From Desulfobacterales bacterium (GTDB lineage Bacteria > Desulfobacterota > Desulfobacteria > Desulfobacterales > UBA11574), in the NCBI GenBank assembly GCA_030145345.1, contig JAQYVT010000009.1, positions 1 through 62,206 of the forward strand: a DNA stretch of 62,206 nucleotides, given 5' to 3'. Below are positions 24,576 to 33,725 of the stretch, in pieces. Each line of letters opens with the position of its first letter. The first letter of the stretch is position 1. The translations under genes and the position numbers were made by a program. The notes below the pieces were generated by a model. The model worked only from the letters and a program-made list of their open reading frames with translations. It had not been told where the DNA came from and did not search any database.

Positions 24576-24889
24576 ATCATCTCCCGATTAGTTGTAGTTA
24601 CTCGGGGTAAATAAGTGAATTATTTCCAATTGAGTCGGTGTGATTCCAGAGGGTTCAAGGGTTCAAGGATTTGATGAATCAAGGTGGCAAGGGGTCGAGT
24701 GACCCGCCACAAAACAGGCGGATAAAAATGCTAAAGAATTACAAATAGGTAAAAATCTGACAAAAGTCCTGCGAACTCTGTTTAGAGATTTATACAACAA
24801 CAAAATCCCCAAAGGAAGAAAGATACGGTCTAACTTCACAGATAAGAAGATTTGTTGTGTCTATTCCTATGATTACATTAGGATGCTTT
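24576..24889 (+). repeat. Dispersed inverted repeat, copy 2 (decayed S23 cassette)
   Basis: Begins ATCATCTCCCGATTAG, the exact reverse complement of 254-269, and continues through the TTCAAGGG run and the S23 frame. It has accumulated more changes than copy 1 and holds an extra ~22 bp (ACCCGCCACAAAACAGGCGG) before the S23 ATG. Confidence 0.7.
24728..24886 (+). pseudogene. Broken S23-type four-helix-bundle gene
   Basis: From the ATG at 24728 the frame reads MLKNYK-stop-VKI-stop-QKSCELCLEIY, then PKEERYGLTSQIRRFVVSIP, that is, the same protein as at 155-1 with two in-frame stops (TAG, TGA) and several substitutions but no frameshift. After VVSIP similarity to the family is lost. It is a relic of a duplicated S23 cassette. 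Confidence 0.7.
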
Positions 24890-25114
24890 ACATATCTTAG
24901 GGTTCTGTTTGCGAATTGGGTGCTCTAATAAAAGACAGCGCTGAAAAATCTTTAGAAAAAACCCTTGAATCCATGACCCCTTTTCTCCAACTTAATTGGA
25001 GAAAAACCAAATTTTTTAGGTGCGTTTAAAAGTTTAGTAGATATAATAAAAACGAGACGGTGAGGTCGGGACGGCCTGATATTCAGATAAATCCGTTGAA
25101 TAGGGAGGTCTGTT

Positions 25115-25681
25115 ATGATCAGAACCGCCACAGAACAAGATATAGACAGTGTCCTAAAAATAGAAAAACTTTCGTTTGGGATTCCATGGAGCTTAAACTC
25201 CTTTAGGAAAAAACTTGAGGAGATTTTTTTGGTTGAAGATGAAGTTGCCGGCTATTTAATTGCTGAGTACCGCCAATGTAACTGCTACATGGCAACGATC
25301 AAGAAACTTGCCGTCCATCCTGAACAAAGGCGAATTGGGATCGGCAAAGACCTGCTTGATATGGGATTGACAATCTTGATGGATCGAGGAGTTGAGCTTG
25401 TGATGCTGAACGTTGAATCTTCAAGAAGACCGGCAATTCTTTTGTATACAAAGTTTGGTTTTAGGATAACGTATTCTTCTTTTTGCCATGCGGCAACTTT
25501 ATTTGCAATGGACTCCAAAGCGCCCACTTTTTTCACAATGGAACTACAGATGAACAAAAAGAATACTTTTGCGCCCCATCTGCCCCTCAGTGAAGACCCA
25601 AAACATAACTTAAATGGCATATTACCTCCATTCGAAGCTGAGGGGCGAGATGGGGTTACATGGGATGAAATGCTATGGTGA
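25115..25681 (+). CDS. RimI-like GNAT N-acetyltransferase
   Basis: A 188-aa acetyltransferase whose first 140 residues follow RimI (ribosomal protein S18 N-terminal acetylase): MIRTATEQDIDSVLKIEK, SFGIPWSLNSF, KKLAVHPEQRRIGIGKDLL and LNVESSRRPAILLYTKFGF. The unusual C-terminal 45 residues (APHLPLSEDPKHNLNGILPP...) are not typical of RimI. Ribosome site GGGAGG. A small frame overlaps its stop (GTGA), suggesting translational coupling. Substrate not determined; it lies upstream of a sigma-54 activator but is separated by 257 bp. Confidence 0.78.
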   Translation: MIRTATEQDIDSVLKIEKLSFGIPWSLNSFRKKLEEIFLVEDEVAGYLIAEYRQCNCYMATIKKLAVHPEQRRIGIGKDLLDMGLTILMDRGVELVMLNVESSRRPAILLYTKFGFRITYSSFCHAATLFAMDSKAPTFFTMELQMNKKNTFAPHLPLSEDPKHNLNGILPPFEAEGRDGVTWDEMLW

Positions 25682-25821
25682 TACGTATTGTCAGAGGAAA
25701 GGGAGGTGCCAACAAAACCATAGCCGAAATTCATTGTAAGAACTTGAAAAAGACGGATTTGTTATTTGCGGAAGGGGAACTTGTATCATTATCTGCAAAT
25801 GGCATTTCTTTCTGTGCTTAA
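25678..25821 (+). CDS. Possible 47-aa protein coupled to the GNAT gene
   Basis: A GTG overlapping the GNAT stop (GTGA) opens a 47-codon frame: it starts MIRIVRGKGGANKTIAEIHC and ends with SLSANGISFCA. The overlap and the ordered composition suggest translation, but there is no family match that I recognise and no independent ribosome site. It could equally be chance. Confidence 0.35.
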   Translation: MIRIVRGKGGANKTIAEIHCKNLKKTDLLFAEGELVSLSANGISFCA

Positions 25822-25938
25822 TCGTATCATCGCTTTTCAATTCCAACACACAATTCTCGATCGTTTAGACCGATATCTTTCCACCCCTGTAATTGGTGAG
25901 ACTTGAAAAAGTTTATCTAAGAAGATCGGGAGCAGAAT

Positions 25939-28212
25939 ATGCCCAACTATGATGAACGATTCCTAACGAGGGTTTTTGACAGCGTTACGGACCCCTTTAC
26001 CATTTATGATCGCGACTTCCGAATTCTGAGGGTAAATAAGGCCTTGGCATCCCTCTTTAAACTCTCAAGACATGAGATTGTCGGCAAGTATTGCTATGGG
26101 GTTTTATACAACCGAACGGCAATTTGTCCGGAATGCCATGTGGAGGAGACTTTCCTCACCGGTGAACCGCAGATACGGGAAAAACAGATTCCCAAACCGG
26201 ACGGTGGTCAAGGCATTTTCGAAATCCACTCCTACCCAATAATAGATGACAACGGCAGAACCATCCAGACCGTCGAGTATATCAGAGATATTACCGAACG
26301 AAAAAGCCTTGAAAGCCAACTGCTGGCATCTAAAGTATTCAATGAAAAGGTCCTCAACAGCATTACAGACAACCTTATTGTCCTTGATCCCAAAACTCGC
26401 CGCATTATCCAGGCCAACGAATCGTTTTGCTCCCGGGTCGGGTTGACACTTTCTGATATAACTGAAAAAAAATGTTATGAAATTATGCGCAAAAGCGCAT
26501 CGCCTTGTGAGGCAAATGGTATCCAGTGTCCGGTACAGGACACGATTCGCTCGAAGCGTTCGTCCGTTTATGACAGAGTATATCCGGATTCCAGCGGACA
26601 GGACAAGGTGCTGCAGATTGCTACCTATCCGATTTTCGACGATCCGGGTGAGATCGTTTCGGTGATCCGCTTGGAACGAGATGTCACCGAAAAACGCAAA
26701 ATAGAGGATGCCTTGGCATTCCGATCCAAGGAACTGCAAAGGGCACAGCATCAGCTGGAGAAATTATTTGAAATTTCACGGCAGGTAAACGCCAAGAACT
26801 CTTTATGGGAGATCGTCGATTATGTCCATGAAATCGCCGGGGAAATCTTTACAAATTCCGACCCCATCCTTTTTCTTTTGGATGCCGGAGGCCAGAACTT
26901 TCTAAATTTGGAAGGCTGCAATGCTTCTGTGACGGAGCTTTTGGTGCAGACCCAGCAGGAACTCGAGAACGCCGGATTTATTCCGGATTTTGTCCGATAT
27001 CTGCAAAGTATCAGAGGAAGTCGAATCATCGGTTCAGAATACAGCAATGACCTCCCTGTTTTTTTTAATTTTATTCCAAGAAGTTATTCTAGCTGGTTCG
27101 GTCTGCCCATTTCTACACCCCAACATTGCATCGGTTACTTCGTGCTGGCCTCACCCGACCCTCAAGAGTATTCCCGGGAAGATACGAACTTTTTTCTGAC
27201 CTTATTCAATCAGATCGCCGGACATATTCGTCATTTGGTGATCCATGAAACCGAAATCAATTACCTCCGCCTCAGAGTCGCCCAGCGAACATCCCATGGC
27301 AAAATCGTCGGCCAGAGCGACGAAATGCAGAAGATATATGAATTGATCGATTTGGTCGCCGGTTCGGACGTTATGGTTTTAATAACCGGTGAAAACGGCA
27401 CCGGTAAAGAATTGGTGGCCCAGGCAATCCACCGGCAGAGTCATCGGAGAAAAGGACCTTTGGTGGTTGCCAATTGTTCGGCGTATTCCCCGGCACTGCT
27501 GGAGAGCGAGCTTTTTGGCCACGAAAAAGGCGCCTTCACCGGCGCCATAAAGATGAAAAAGGGTCGCATCGAGCGCGCTCAAGGCGGAATACTTTTCCTC
27601 GATGAAATCGGCGACATTGCGCCGGCCACTCAGGTCCTGCTCCTCAGATTTCTGCAGGATCATTGTTTTGAAAGGGTCGGCGGAGAGGAAACCCTGGAGG
27701 CGGACGTACGGGTACTGGCGGCCACCAATCGGGACCTGTTCAAGGAGGTTGAAGCGGGTCGATTCAGAGACGATCTTTATTATCGCTTGAATGTCATTAC
27801 CCTCCAACTCCCGCCGCTGAGAAAGCGCAAAGAAGACATCCCTCCGCTTTGCAACCATTTTTTGGAAGCGTGCAAGATCAAAGAAGGGAAAAACATCCAT
27901 GCTTTTTCCCCCAGTGCCATGCAAACCCTGATGGATTACGACTGGCCCGGCAACGTCCGTCAGTTGGAAAACGCCGTCAGCCATGCGACCATACTTACCC
28001 AGGGACAGGAAATCGAGCGGCGCCACCTGCCCCAATTTCTCAAGCAATCCGTTCCCGAACCTTCCACCAACTCCCTTGCTGAAAATGAACGGCGTTTAAT
28101 TCTTGGGGTACTTCAGGAGTCCAAGTGGAACAAACACCAGGCCGCCCGGCGTCTCGAAATAAGCCGGAGTACGCTGTACAGCAAAATTCGCCGCTACCGT
28201 ATTGATAAATAA
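25939..28212 (+). CDS. PAS-PAS-GAF-like sigma-54 activator of the CoA-transferase operon
   Basis: Enhancer-binding activator of 757 aa. PAS 1 (about 8-120) has YCYGVLYNRTAICPEC (Cys52, Cys63, Cys66) and PAS 2 (about 135-250) has KCYEIMRKSASPCEANGIQCP, so both carry the same cysteine pattern. A GAF-like region follows (about 270-440). The AAA+ domain has GENGTGKE (484-491) and a normal sigma-54 loop GAFTGA (531-536). The Fis-type helix-turn-helix is at the C-terminus (NKHQAARRLEISRSTLYSKIRRY). With no receiver domain, the signal is probably sensed directly. Direct repeats and a sigma-54 promoter lie just downstream. Confidence 0.92.
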   Translation: MPNYDERFLTRVFDSVTDPFTIYDRDFRILRVNKALASLFKLSRHEIVGKYCYGVLYNRTAICPECHVEETFLTGEPQIREKQIPKPDGGQGIFEIHSYPIIDDNGRTIQTVEYIRDITERKSLESQLLASKVFNEKVLNSITDNLIVLDPKTRRIIQANESFCSRVGLTLSDITEKKCYEIMRKSASPCEANGIQCPVQDTIRSKRSSVYDRVYPDSSGQDKVLQIATYPIFDDPGEIVSVIRLERDVTEKRKIEDALAFRSKELQRAQHQLEKLFEISRQVNAKNSLWEIVDYVHEIAGEIFTNSDPILFLLDAGGQNFLNLEGCNASVTELLVQTQQELENAGFIPDFVRYLQSIRGSRIIGSEYSNDLPVFFNFIPRSYSSWFGLPISTPQHCIGYFVLASPDPQEYSREDTNFFLTLFNQIAGHIRHLVIHETEINYLRLRVAQRTSHGKIVGQSDEMQKIYELIDLVAGSDVMVLITGENGTGKELVAQAIHRQSHRRKGPLVVANCSAYSPALLESELFGHEKGAFTGAIKMKKGRIERAQGGILFLDEIGDIAPATQVLLLRFLQDHCFERVGGEETLEADVRVLAATNRDLFKEVEAGRFRDDLYYRLNVITLQLPPLRKRKEDIPPLCNHFLEACKIKEGKNIHAFSPSAMQTLMDYDWPGNVRQLENAVSHATILTQGQEIERRHLPQFLKQSVPEPSTNSLAENERRLILGVLQESKWNKHQAARRLEISRSTLYSKIRRYRIDK

Positions 28213-28241
28213 GGCGATTCTGTTACAGATGTGAACAGTCC

Positions 28242-28325
28242 GGGTCCGTTTCTGTACACACCCGAAATCCTCACCGGGGTTTATTGTATTGATTATTTCG
28301 TGAAAATCGGGTCCGATTCCGTACA
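28242..28325 (+). promoter_or_regulatory. Pair of 17-bp direct repeats, likely activator sites
   Basis: GGGTCCGTTTCTGTACA (28242-28258) and GGGTCCGATTCCGTACA (28309-28325) differ at two positions and start 67 bp apart, 132-215 bp upstream of the -24 element. This is a fitting place for the activator encoded immediately upstream. Confidence 0.6.
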
Positions 28326-28456
28326 GTTGTCCGGATTTCATGTGAGACGGCGCGGGATAAATTCTCTGTTCCTTCATTTTTTTAAAGCTGATAACTTTCT
28401 GAAAATCAAATAAAATAAGCCGCTGTTCTTAAAAGCCATGTGATTTTTTTCAATTC

Positions 28457-28472
28457 TGGCAAGGTTTTTGTA
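28457..28472 (+). promoter_or_regulatory. Sigma-54 promoter of the CoA-transferase operon
   Basis: TGGCAAGGTTTTTGTA has the -24 GG at exact spacing to a -12 GT (GC in the consensus). The expected start near 28484 leaves a leader of about 490 nt before the first gene. The leader holds a 22-codon frame (28769-28837) preceded by GAAGAGG, and several GGAGG sequences, but no riboswitch class I recognise. Confidence 0.65.
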
Positions 28473-28972
28473 ATAGTTTTATCCAATCCAAAAAGCGTTG
28501 TGGTTCTCTCCCGTTGATCATTGCCCGATCAACCATACAAACCACTCAATTTCTTAGGCCTAAACACTTCATGAGTTCGGACAAAACCACGTCGTCCGTC
28601 TCGTGAAGGTATAATTATTTTTCACAATTGTTTTTTCGCTATTAATGAAAACGTAACGCTTTTCCAACAGGCTTTACAGGATACAGTGTTGTTGCTCGCC
28701 GAAACAGTTTTTCTGACTCAGGAATGTCTGTCATTCCGGCCATTTCTGTTAACCGGGGAAGAGGCGGCATGAAGGGCTTTCTTTGCTCAATTCCGGCAAC
28801 AATCGCTAACCCCACTAAAAAGGAGGTGAGACAATAGAGAAGAGACCGTCTCCTACCAGCGAACGCCTTTCTTAGAAACAGGTTAATACTTGAGGGTAGA
28901 TCGTTGCGTTCGTTAGGAAAGGAGGAAATTGGATATAGCCCAAAGCAAAACCAATTGATGGGAGGTCAAAAT

Positions 28973-30460
28973 ATGGCAGAAATAAGAGATGTGGAAATAA
29001 ACAGCAGGGAGGATACCCTTCCGCTGATGAGCCCTGAGGTAAGGCCTTGGCCTGTGACGCCGCCGCCGCCGCGGGAAGAAGTATCCAAGGTGTATGCCAA
29101 GCGAAATGCGGCCAAGTTCGGCGAGTGGTGCGAGGACAATCTCAGGTTCGAGTACAGCTTCGGCAAGCCCGAGGCCCTTCAGGGTCTCAAGGTGCTAAAT
29201 ATGGGGTTGTACAGGATGGGCAACAAGTTTTGCTCATCGTTGTTGGCCGAAGCCGGGGCCGAGGTTCTTAACATTGAACCGCCTGAAGGAGATCCTTTAA
29301 GAAAACTTACGCCCTTTGGCAGAGAAGAGTTGATGCTCGAGGACAGAGAGACCGGCGAAAAGTGCGGCATGGATTTTATCCATGAGATGAGAAATAAATT
29401 CTCCATTACCCTGAATATCGAAACCGATGAAGGCAAGGAGATATACAAAAAGCTGGCAGCTCATGCCGACGTGTTGATCGAGGAGTATCCGCCGGGCTAT
29501 ATGGACGAGCTGGGTCTGGGATACCGGCAACTGGCCGAGATCAATCCCAAACTGGTTTACTGCTGGATCGGTGTGCGCGGATCGTGGGGCCCGTATAAAG
29601 ACAAAGTCTCCAAGTTCGGCCAGTGGACCCTCGAGCCTTTTGGCGGTTGTGCCAATTCCTTTGTGCACAACACCGGTTTCCCCCAGGACCAGCTTCCCAG
29701 AGGCAAGGGGGGCGATCCCACCCGTTCCGGTGTCTGGTTTGCCGACTATGTGGCCGGCGAGCAGGGGGCGTGCAGCATCATGGCGGCTATTTACTGGCGC
29801 AACAAATTCAGCGGCGAGGGGCAGTTTATCGAGGTCACCGGTTCCGAGACGCAGATGGACATTCTGGATTTTGATATCGGCTGGTACGGCTTCAACAAGA
29901 GTATCAAGGCCCGAACCGGCGGCTGGGACCCCAATTTGAACCAGTACGAATGGAACCCCTGTAAGGACGGCTACATGATGATCGGCGGTCAGACCGACCG
30001 GCTCTGGTATCGTATCGGCCAGTGCATTGAGCGGGATGATATTCAGTTCGGCCGGTTGATCCACGAAGATCCTTTTCTTAAAGAAATGGGTGCCCGGAAT
30101 GCGCTTCAGGCCCTGATCAAGACTTACACCGTGACCACCCGCTGGCTGCGCGATATGAACCGAATTGAAGCCGAGCAGAAGTTGCTGGAGTATGAAATTG
30201 CGGCCGGACCGGTTTTGTTTATCGATGAGGTCAGTGAGTTCCCTCACTTCAAGTACCGTCCCTGGGTGTGTACCATCGACAGCGATCAGTACGGGACCGT
30301 GCTGTATTCGACGTCCCCGAATTCCTTCCAGTATAGGACGCCGCACCGGGTCAAGTGGATCGGAAGACCCTTAGGAAAGGACAACTTTCTCAAGTACCTG
30401 AATTGGCTCGGTATGGGCCAAAATGTAGTCAGAGAACTCAAGAGCAAGGGGGTGATATAA
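28973..30460 (+). CDS. Class III (CaiB/BaiF) CoA-transferase, subunit 1
   Basis: Acyl-CoA:carboxylate CoA-transferase family, which works through an aspartyl anhydride/thioester. The 495-aa protein is about 90 residues longer than typical members, mostly at the N-terminus. The core begins [34 protein letters not shown]. The probable catalytic Asp is Asp258 in [12 protein letters not shown], with the usual [18 protein letters not shown] behind it. ATG at 28973 is set by GGAGG 8 nt upstream. It overlaps the next CoA-transferase by 1 nt (TAATG), so the two probably form a heteromer as in BbsEF. Substrates unknown. Confidence 0.85.
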   Translation: MAEIRDVEINSREDTLPLMSPEVRPWPVTPPPPREEVSKVYAKRNAAKFGEWCEDNLRFEYSFGKPEALQGLKVLNMGLYRMGNKFCSSLLAEAGAEVLNIEPPEGDPLRKLTPFGREELMLEDRETGEKCGMDFIHEMRNKFSITLNIETDEGKEIYKKLAAHADVLIEEYPPGYMDELGLGYRQLAEINPKLVYCWIGVRGSWGPYKDKVSKFGQWTLEPFGGCANSFVHNTGFPQDQLPRGKGGDPTRSGVWFADYVAGEQGACSIMAAIYWRNKFSGEGQFIEVTGSETQMDILDFDIGWYGFNKSIKARTGGWDPNLNQYEWNPCKDGYMMIGGQTDRLWYRIGQCIERDDIQFGRLIHEDPFLKEMGARNALQALIKTYTVTTRWLRDMNRIEAEQKLLEYEIAAGPVLFIDEVSEFPHFKYRPWVCTIDSDQYGTVLYSTSPNSFQYRTPHRVKWIGRPLGKDNFLKYLNWLGMGQNVVRELKSKGVI

Positions 30461-31875
30461 TGGCAAAAGATATGAGAGAGACAAGGATAGAGGATCTGCC
30501 AGGCCCCAAGAGCAAGGAAGAGCTCGAAGAAATGAAAATGCCTTACGAGGAATACTGCCGAGCGACCTTTGATCCGGGCAACGAACATGAAAAACCCGAG
30601 CCTTTGAGAGGCGTCCGGTGGATGAGCACCACCATGTACATTTTCACGCCCCATTCCGTGTCCAACCTGGCGGAGTTGGGGGCCGAGGTGGTCAAGGTCG
30701 AGATGCCGAGGATGGGTGATCCCATGCGGCATACATCTCCGTTCAACGAGGCCTATCTGTATCCGCTGCACGACACCCGGCCCATGACCGGTACCGGCCT
30801 GGGGTTTCTGAATGCGAACCCCAACGAATACTATATCACCATGGATTATCACCTGGATGAAATGAAAGAGGCCTTTTACCGGATGGTAAAGATGTTCGAC
30901 GGGCTTACCGAGTGCTATCGTCCCGGAACCTTTGACAAGTGGAAACAGAGCTATCTGTACCTTCAGGAGTTGAACCCCAGGTTCATTTACGTATGGGGCG
31001 GCGGTTTCGGGTACGGGCCCAAGGTCTTCGGCGGGTCCTACGACATTCTGGGACAGGCCCACGCCGGCCTGGCTTCCGTCACCGGTATGCATGACTTTAT
31101 GGGCGGTCACTGCGCCAAGCACTCCAACTGGTGCATCGACTGGTACTCCGGCACCCAGATCTCCTTCGGGATTCTGGCGGCCATCCACTGGCGCGAAACC
31201 ACCGGTCTTGGGACCATGATCGAATTTTCCCAGGTGCAGGCAGCCACCCGATGTCTGGGTTATGCCGCACCCATGTACGGCCGGTTCGGCATTGTGCGCC
31301 AGCGCTGGGGCAACTGGGATACCCAGCTCTGTGCCCACGGCATCATTCTGTGCGGCAAGTCCGACTTTCCGGATGTTTCCAATCCGCAGGACAAGCATGA
31401 TGCCCGCTATGTCATGGTTTCCGCCTTCCAGGATGAGGACTTTAAGGAACTGTGTGCCATCACCGGAATGAAAGATCTTTACGGCAAATACAAGGTCCAT
31501 AAGGACCGGGTCGATGGTGAGTCTCAGGTGGAGATTTACGCGGCCCTGGAAAAATGGGCCGAGGACAAATCCCGGTCGGAAGTGGTAAAGGTCTTGCAGG
31601 ACGCCGGTCTGCTGGCCGAACCGGTAATGAATGACCGGGAGGTCTACGAATCCGAGCACTTCAGACAAAGGGGCACCATCCGGTATCTTGATGATCCCAT
31701 TTTCGGTGACGTGCTGACCCAGTCAGGATACAGCTCGGGATTGATGGCAAAAACACCCAGGAGACAGAATTGGATCTGGCGGCCGGTGGGTGCCGATAAT
31801 GTAAAAATCTACCATGAGCTGCTCGGTTATCCGACTTCCACCGTTCAGGAGTGGTACGATAAGAGCTGGATATAA
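30460..31875 (+). CDS. Class III (CaiB/BaiF) CoA-transferase, subunit 2
   Basis: A 471-aa partner of the preceding gene. The core starts [35 protein letters not shown], the usual N-terminal Rossmann segment. The likely catalytic Asp is Asp227 in [14 protein letters not shown], followed by [17 protein letters not shown]. The C-terminal part [21 protein letters not shown] is characteristic of the family. ATG at 30460 follows AAGGGGGTG and overlaps the upstream stop. Both subunits keep the active-site Asp, so neither looks degenerate. Confidence 0.85.
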   Translation: MAKDMRETRIEDLPGPKSKEELEEMKMPYEEYCRATFDPGNEHEKPEPLRGVRWMSTTMYIFTPHSVSNLAELGAEVVKVEMPRMGDPMRHTSPFNEAYLYPLHDTRPMTGTGLGFLNANPNEYYITMDYHLDEMKEAFYRMVKMFDGLTECYRPGTFDKWKQSYLYLQELNPRFIYVWGGGFGYGPKVFGGSYDILGQAHAGLASVTGMHDFMGGHCAKHSNWCIDWYSGTQISFGILAAIHWRETTGLGTMIEFSQVQAATRCLGYAAPMYGRFGIVRQRWGNWDTQLCAHGIILCGKSDFPDVSNPQDKHDARYVMVSAFQDEDFKELCAITGMKDLYGKYKVHKDRVDGESQVEIYAALEKWAEDKSRSEVVKVLQDAGLLAEPVMNDREVYESEHFRQRGTIRYLDDPIFGDVLTQSGYSSGLMAKTPRRQNWIWRPVGADNVKIYHELLGYPTSTVQEWYDKSWI

Positions 31876-31890
31876 AAAAAGGAGAGCGCC

Positions 31891-32373
31891 GTGTGTGATA
31901 TTATCTGGTGTAAGAAAGAAATCGATGGGAAAAAGTGTAACACTGTGAATTACCTTGATCCTTACTGTTTCTGGAACTGGGAGGGCAAGGTAAACTGCGC
32001 TGAATGCAAAACAGTGTATTACATCCACATGATTCAGGGCTTCATGTACAGGGGTCCTGAGGAGGTTGACGAAAAACCGGACACCAGTCCGCTGTATGCG
32101 GATAAACCTTTAGAGGGTTACACGAACTATTTGCCGGGCATTGAAGGCCGGACCCGACCGTATGAGTGTCTGCCCAGGGATATCTATCTGGGCGTGGCGG
32201 ATATGGTCAAGTTCAGCGCCAGGGGCAGGCCGGTCAGGGGCTGGCGTCCGCAGCCGCCGTCCGCCGGCATTGCCGGAAGCTTTGGCTTTGAATGGGATAT
32301 TCAGAAACTGACTCCTGAAGTATGGGAGGAGTATCAGCAGAAAATTGCGAAAGGCGAAGTAGGCGAGTGGTAA
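31891..32373 (+). CDS. Cysteine-rich small protein of unknown function (CoA-transferase operon)
   Basis: A 160-aa protein starting with GTG behind AGGAGA. The N-terminal 40 residues contain six cysteines (Cys2, 7, 16, 26, 36, 39; the last pair NCAECK), which suggests zinc or an Fe-S cluster. The rest is Pro/Gly/Tyr-rich (RGPEEVDEKPDTSPLYADKP) with little secondary-structure pattern and ends KIAKGEVGEW. Sixteen nt after the CoA-transferase and 19 nt before the next gene, so it is co-transcribed. I do not recognise a family. Confidence 0.75.
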   Translation: MCDIIWCKKEIDGKKCNTVNYLDPYCFWNWEGKVNCAECKTVYYIHMIQGFMYRGPEEVDEKPDTSPLYADKPLEGYTNYLPGIEGRTRPYECLPRDIYLGVADMVKFSARGRPVRGWRPQPPSAGIAGSFGFEWDIQKLTPEVWEEYQQKIAKGEVGEW

Positions 32374-32392
32374 AAAAAGAAAGGAGAGTCCT

Positions 32393-32623
32393 ATGGCAGA
32401 GTTAACACCTGAAGAATTTCTGGACACTGTTCTGGTGCCGGAAAAACAAAGTGATCATATATGCTGGCAGTGCAGGGGCTTGAAGCCGGTTCTCAAAGGC
32501 TCCAGTTTTCCGCCTGCGGATATCATCGGCTGGTGCACGAAGATCCACTGGCCCGACTACTGGTGCGTCGCAGATTTCAACGTGATTAAGAAGTGCTACG
32601 CCTTTGATGCAAGGAAGAAGTAG
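32393..32623 (+). CDS. 76-aa cysteine/tryptophan-rich protein (CoA-transferase operon)
   Basis: A small protein with Cys24, Cys27, Cys48, Cys58 and Cys68 (HICWQCRG, IGWCTK, YWCVA, KKCYA) and four tryptophans. Length and cysteine spacing recall the small [4Fe-4S] subunits that accompany some glycyl-radical enzymes, but no glycyl-radical enzyme is in the window, so this is only a resemblance. Strong ribosome site AAAGGAGAG. It is followed 1 nt later by the next gene. Confidence 0.7.
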   Translation: MAELTPEEFLDTVLVPEKQSDHICWQCRGLKPVLKGSSFPPADIIGWCTKIHWPDYWCVADFNVIKKCYAFDARKK

Positions 32624-32624
32624 C

Positions 32625-32915
32625 ATGGAAGAAAACGTTATCAAGGAACTCAACAGTCTCAAAGGGATGATGCTCAACTGGAAAAAAAGTTTTTTAGGTT
32701 GGGCATCCCCTGAGGGGAATAACGATTATGTGCATCAAGATTTTTCTGAAGATATCCAGAAGATCGTTTATCCCTATGTCAGAAGATTGTATGAGACGAA
32801 ACACCTCAGCGATTCTGAAGCCAAAGAGTTCATGAATTATTGCTACAGACAGGTGGATGATCTTCGCGACCAGTTGAAGGATGTGGAGACCAATCAAAGC
32901 AAAAAGGAGGTATAA
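32625..32915 (+). CDS. 96-aa helical protein (CoA-transferase operon)
   Basis: Starts at ATG 32625, one nt after the upstream stop, and ends 1 nt before the next ATG. Charged, predicted mostly helical (NVIKELNSLKGMMLNW, DIQKIVYPYVRRLYETK, DSEAKEFMNYCYRQVDDL), with one cysteine and no signal peptide. Tight packing between two other small genes supports it as real. No family recognised; an assembly or bridging subunit is a guess. Confidence 0.65.
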   Translation: MEENVIKELNSLKGMMLNWKKSFLGWASPEGNNDYVHQDFSEDIQKIVYPYVRRLYETKHLSDSEAKEFMNYCYRQVDDLRDQLKDVETNQSKKEV

Positions 32916-32916
32916 C

Positions 32917-33339
32917 ATGCCTGAAAAATGTCGTGTGGGTGTCTGCGGATACGACCCCATGCTCGTGAAAGGATACTTGGCGGCAAATATCAGAGCCTTG
33001 TGGTGGCATATATCCGACGAGCTGTATGAAGAATTTAACATGAAACCGGGAATCAAGGTTTCCGGCACTTTGTTAAAGGTCTATGACGGGAAAGATGGAA
33101 AAGAATCCGCAGGCCCCAATGAACCTTTTGAGTGGGAAACATCCAAGGAGTCGGGCCTTGTTGTGGTGCTGCCGTCGGATGTCATCGCCAAATACAAGCT
33201 CACCGAGACGACCTTCATTGAGCTGCTCGTTGATAAGATTGACGGAAAAGACGTCTACCCCGGCGAAGAGAAGATGAGCGAAAAATTCTGGCCCGAGGAG
33301 ATGATGAAACTGGACTTTGTTCTTGAATATATAGAGTAA
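32917..33339 (+). CDS. 140-aa protein of unknown function (last gene of CoA-transferase operon)
   Basis: A soluble alpha/beta protein starting MPEKCRVGVCGYDPMLVKGY at the ATG behind the strong AAAGGAGG. Cys5 and Cys10 are the only cysteines. The middle part (GIKVSGTLLKVYDGKDGKE...SGLVVVLPSDVIAKYKLTETTFIELLVDKI) has the rhythm of a small beta-barrel, perhaps SpoVT/AbrB- or OB-like, but I cannot assign a family. A terminator-like hairpin lies about 210 bp downstream. Confidence 0.7.
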   Translation: MPEKCRVGVCGYDPMLVKGYLAANIRALWWHISDELYEEFNMKPGIKVSGTLLKVYDGKDGKESAGPNEPFEWETSKESGLVVVLPSDVIAKYKLTETTFIELLVDKIDGKDVYPGEEKMSEKFWPEEMMKLDFVLEYIE

Positions 33340-33551
33340 ATCATAACCGTTGAACATTGATCGTGTGTGAGGGGTGACGGAAGAATATTTTATCAACCCC
33401 CTTTAAGGAGTGCGTTTTCACCGTCTCGCAGACAAACTCTAAAAGAGTGTATCAAGATATATTTCGCGCCCCTCATCCAATTCTAATTTTTATTTTTGGA
33501 GGTTGAACATAAAATTGCCGGTAGGGGCATTCAGCCGCTCCTATTGGCTCC

Positions 33552-33588
33552 GGAACAGCGGGAAAGGCGTGTTTTTTCCCGCTGTTTC
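33552..33588 (+). terminator. Hairpin likely ending the CoA-transferase operon
   Basis: GGAACAGCGGGAAA (33552-33565) pairs with TTTCCCGCTGTTTC (33575-33588), 13 Watson-Crick pairs plus one G-U. The stem is strong but only a short U-run follows. Confidence 0.5.
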
Positions 33589-33725
33589 ATACCAAATGTC
33601 AGGGATTTTTTTATAAGCACCTTCTGGGCTTGAGGTATTCATCCGGTTTGCCCTGAACTTAGATCGGCCCAATGGTCGCATCTATGAATTAGGCTCAGTA
33701 AAAAAATATTAAAAGCTTCAAGACA

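Noticed and set aside
29297-31668. 349-aa and 460-aa frames antisense to the CoA-transferases
   Set aside because: Antisense shadows of GC-rich codons; they lack ribosome sites and family motifs, while the plus-strand genes have both.
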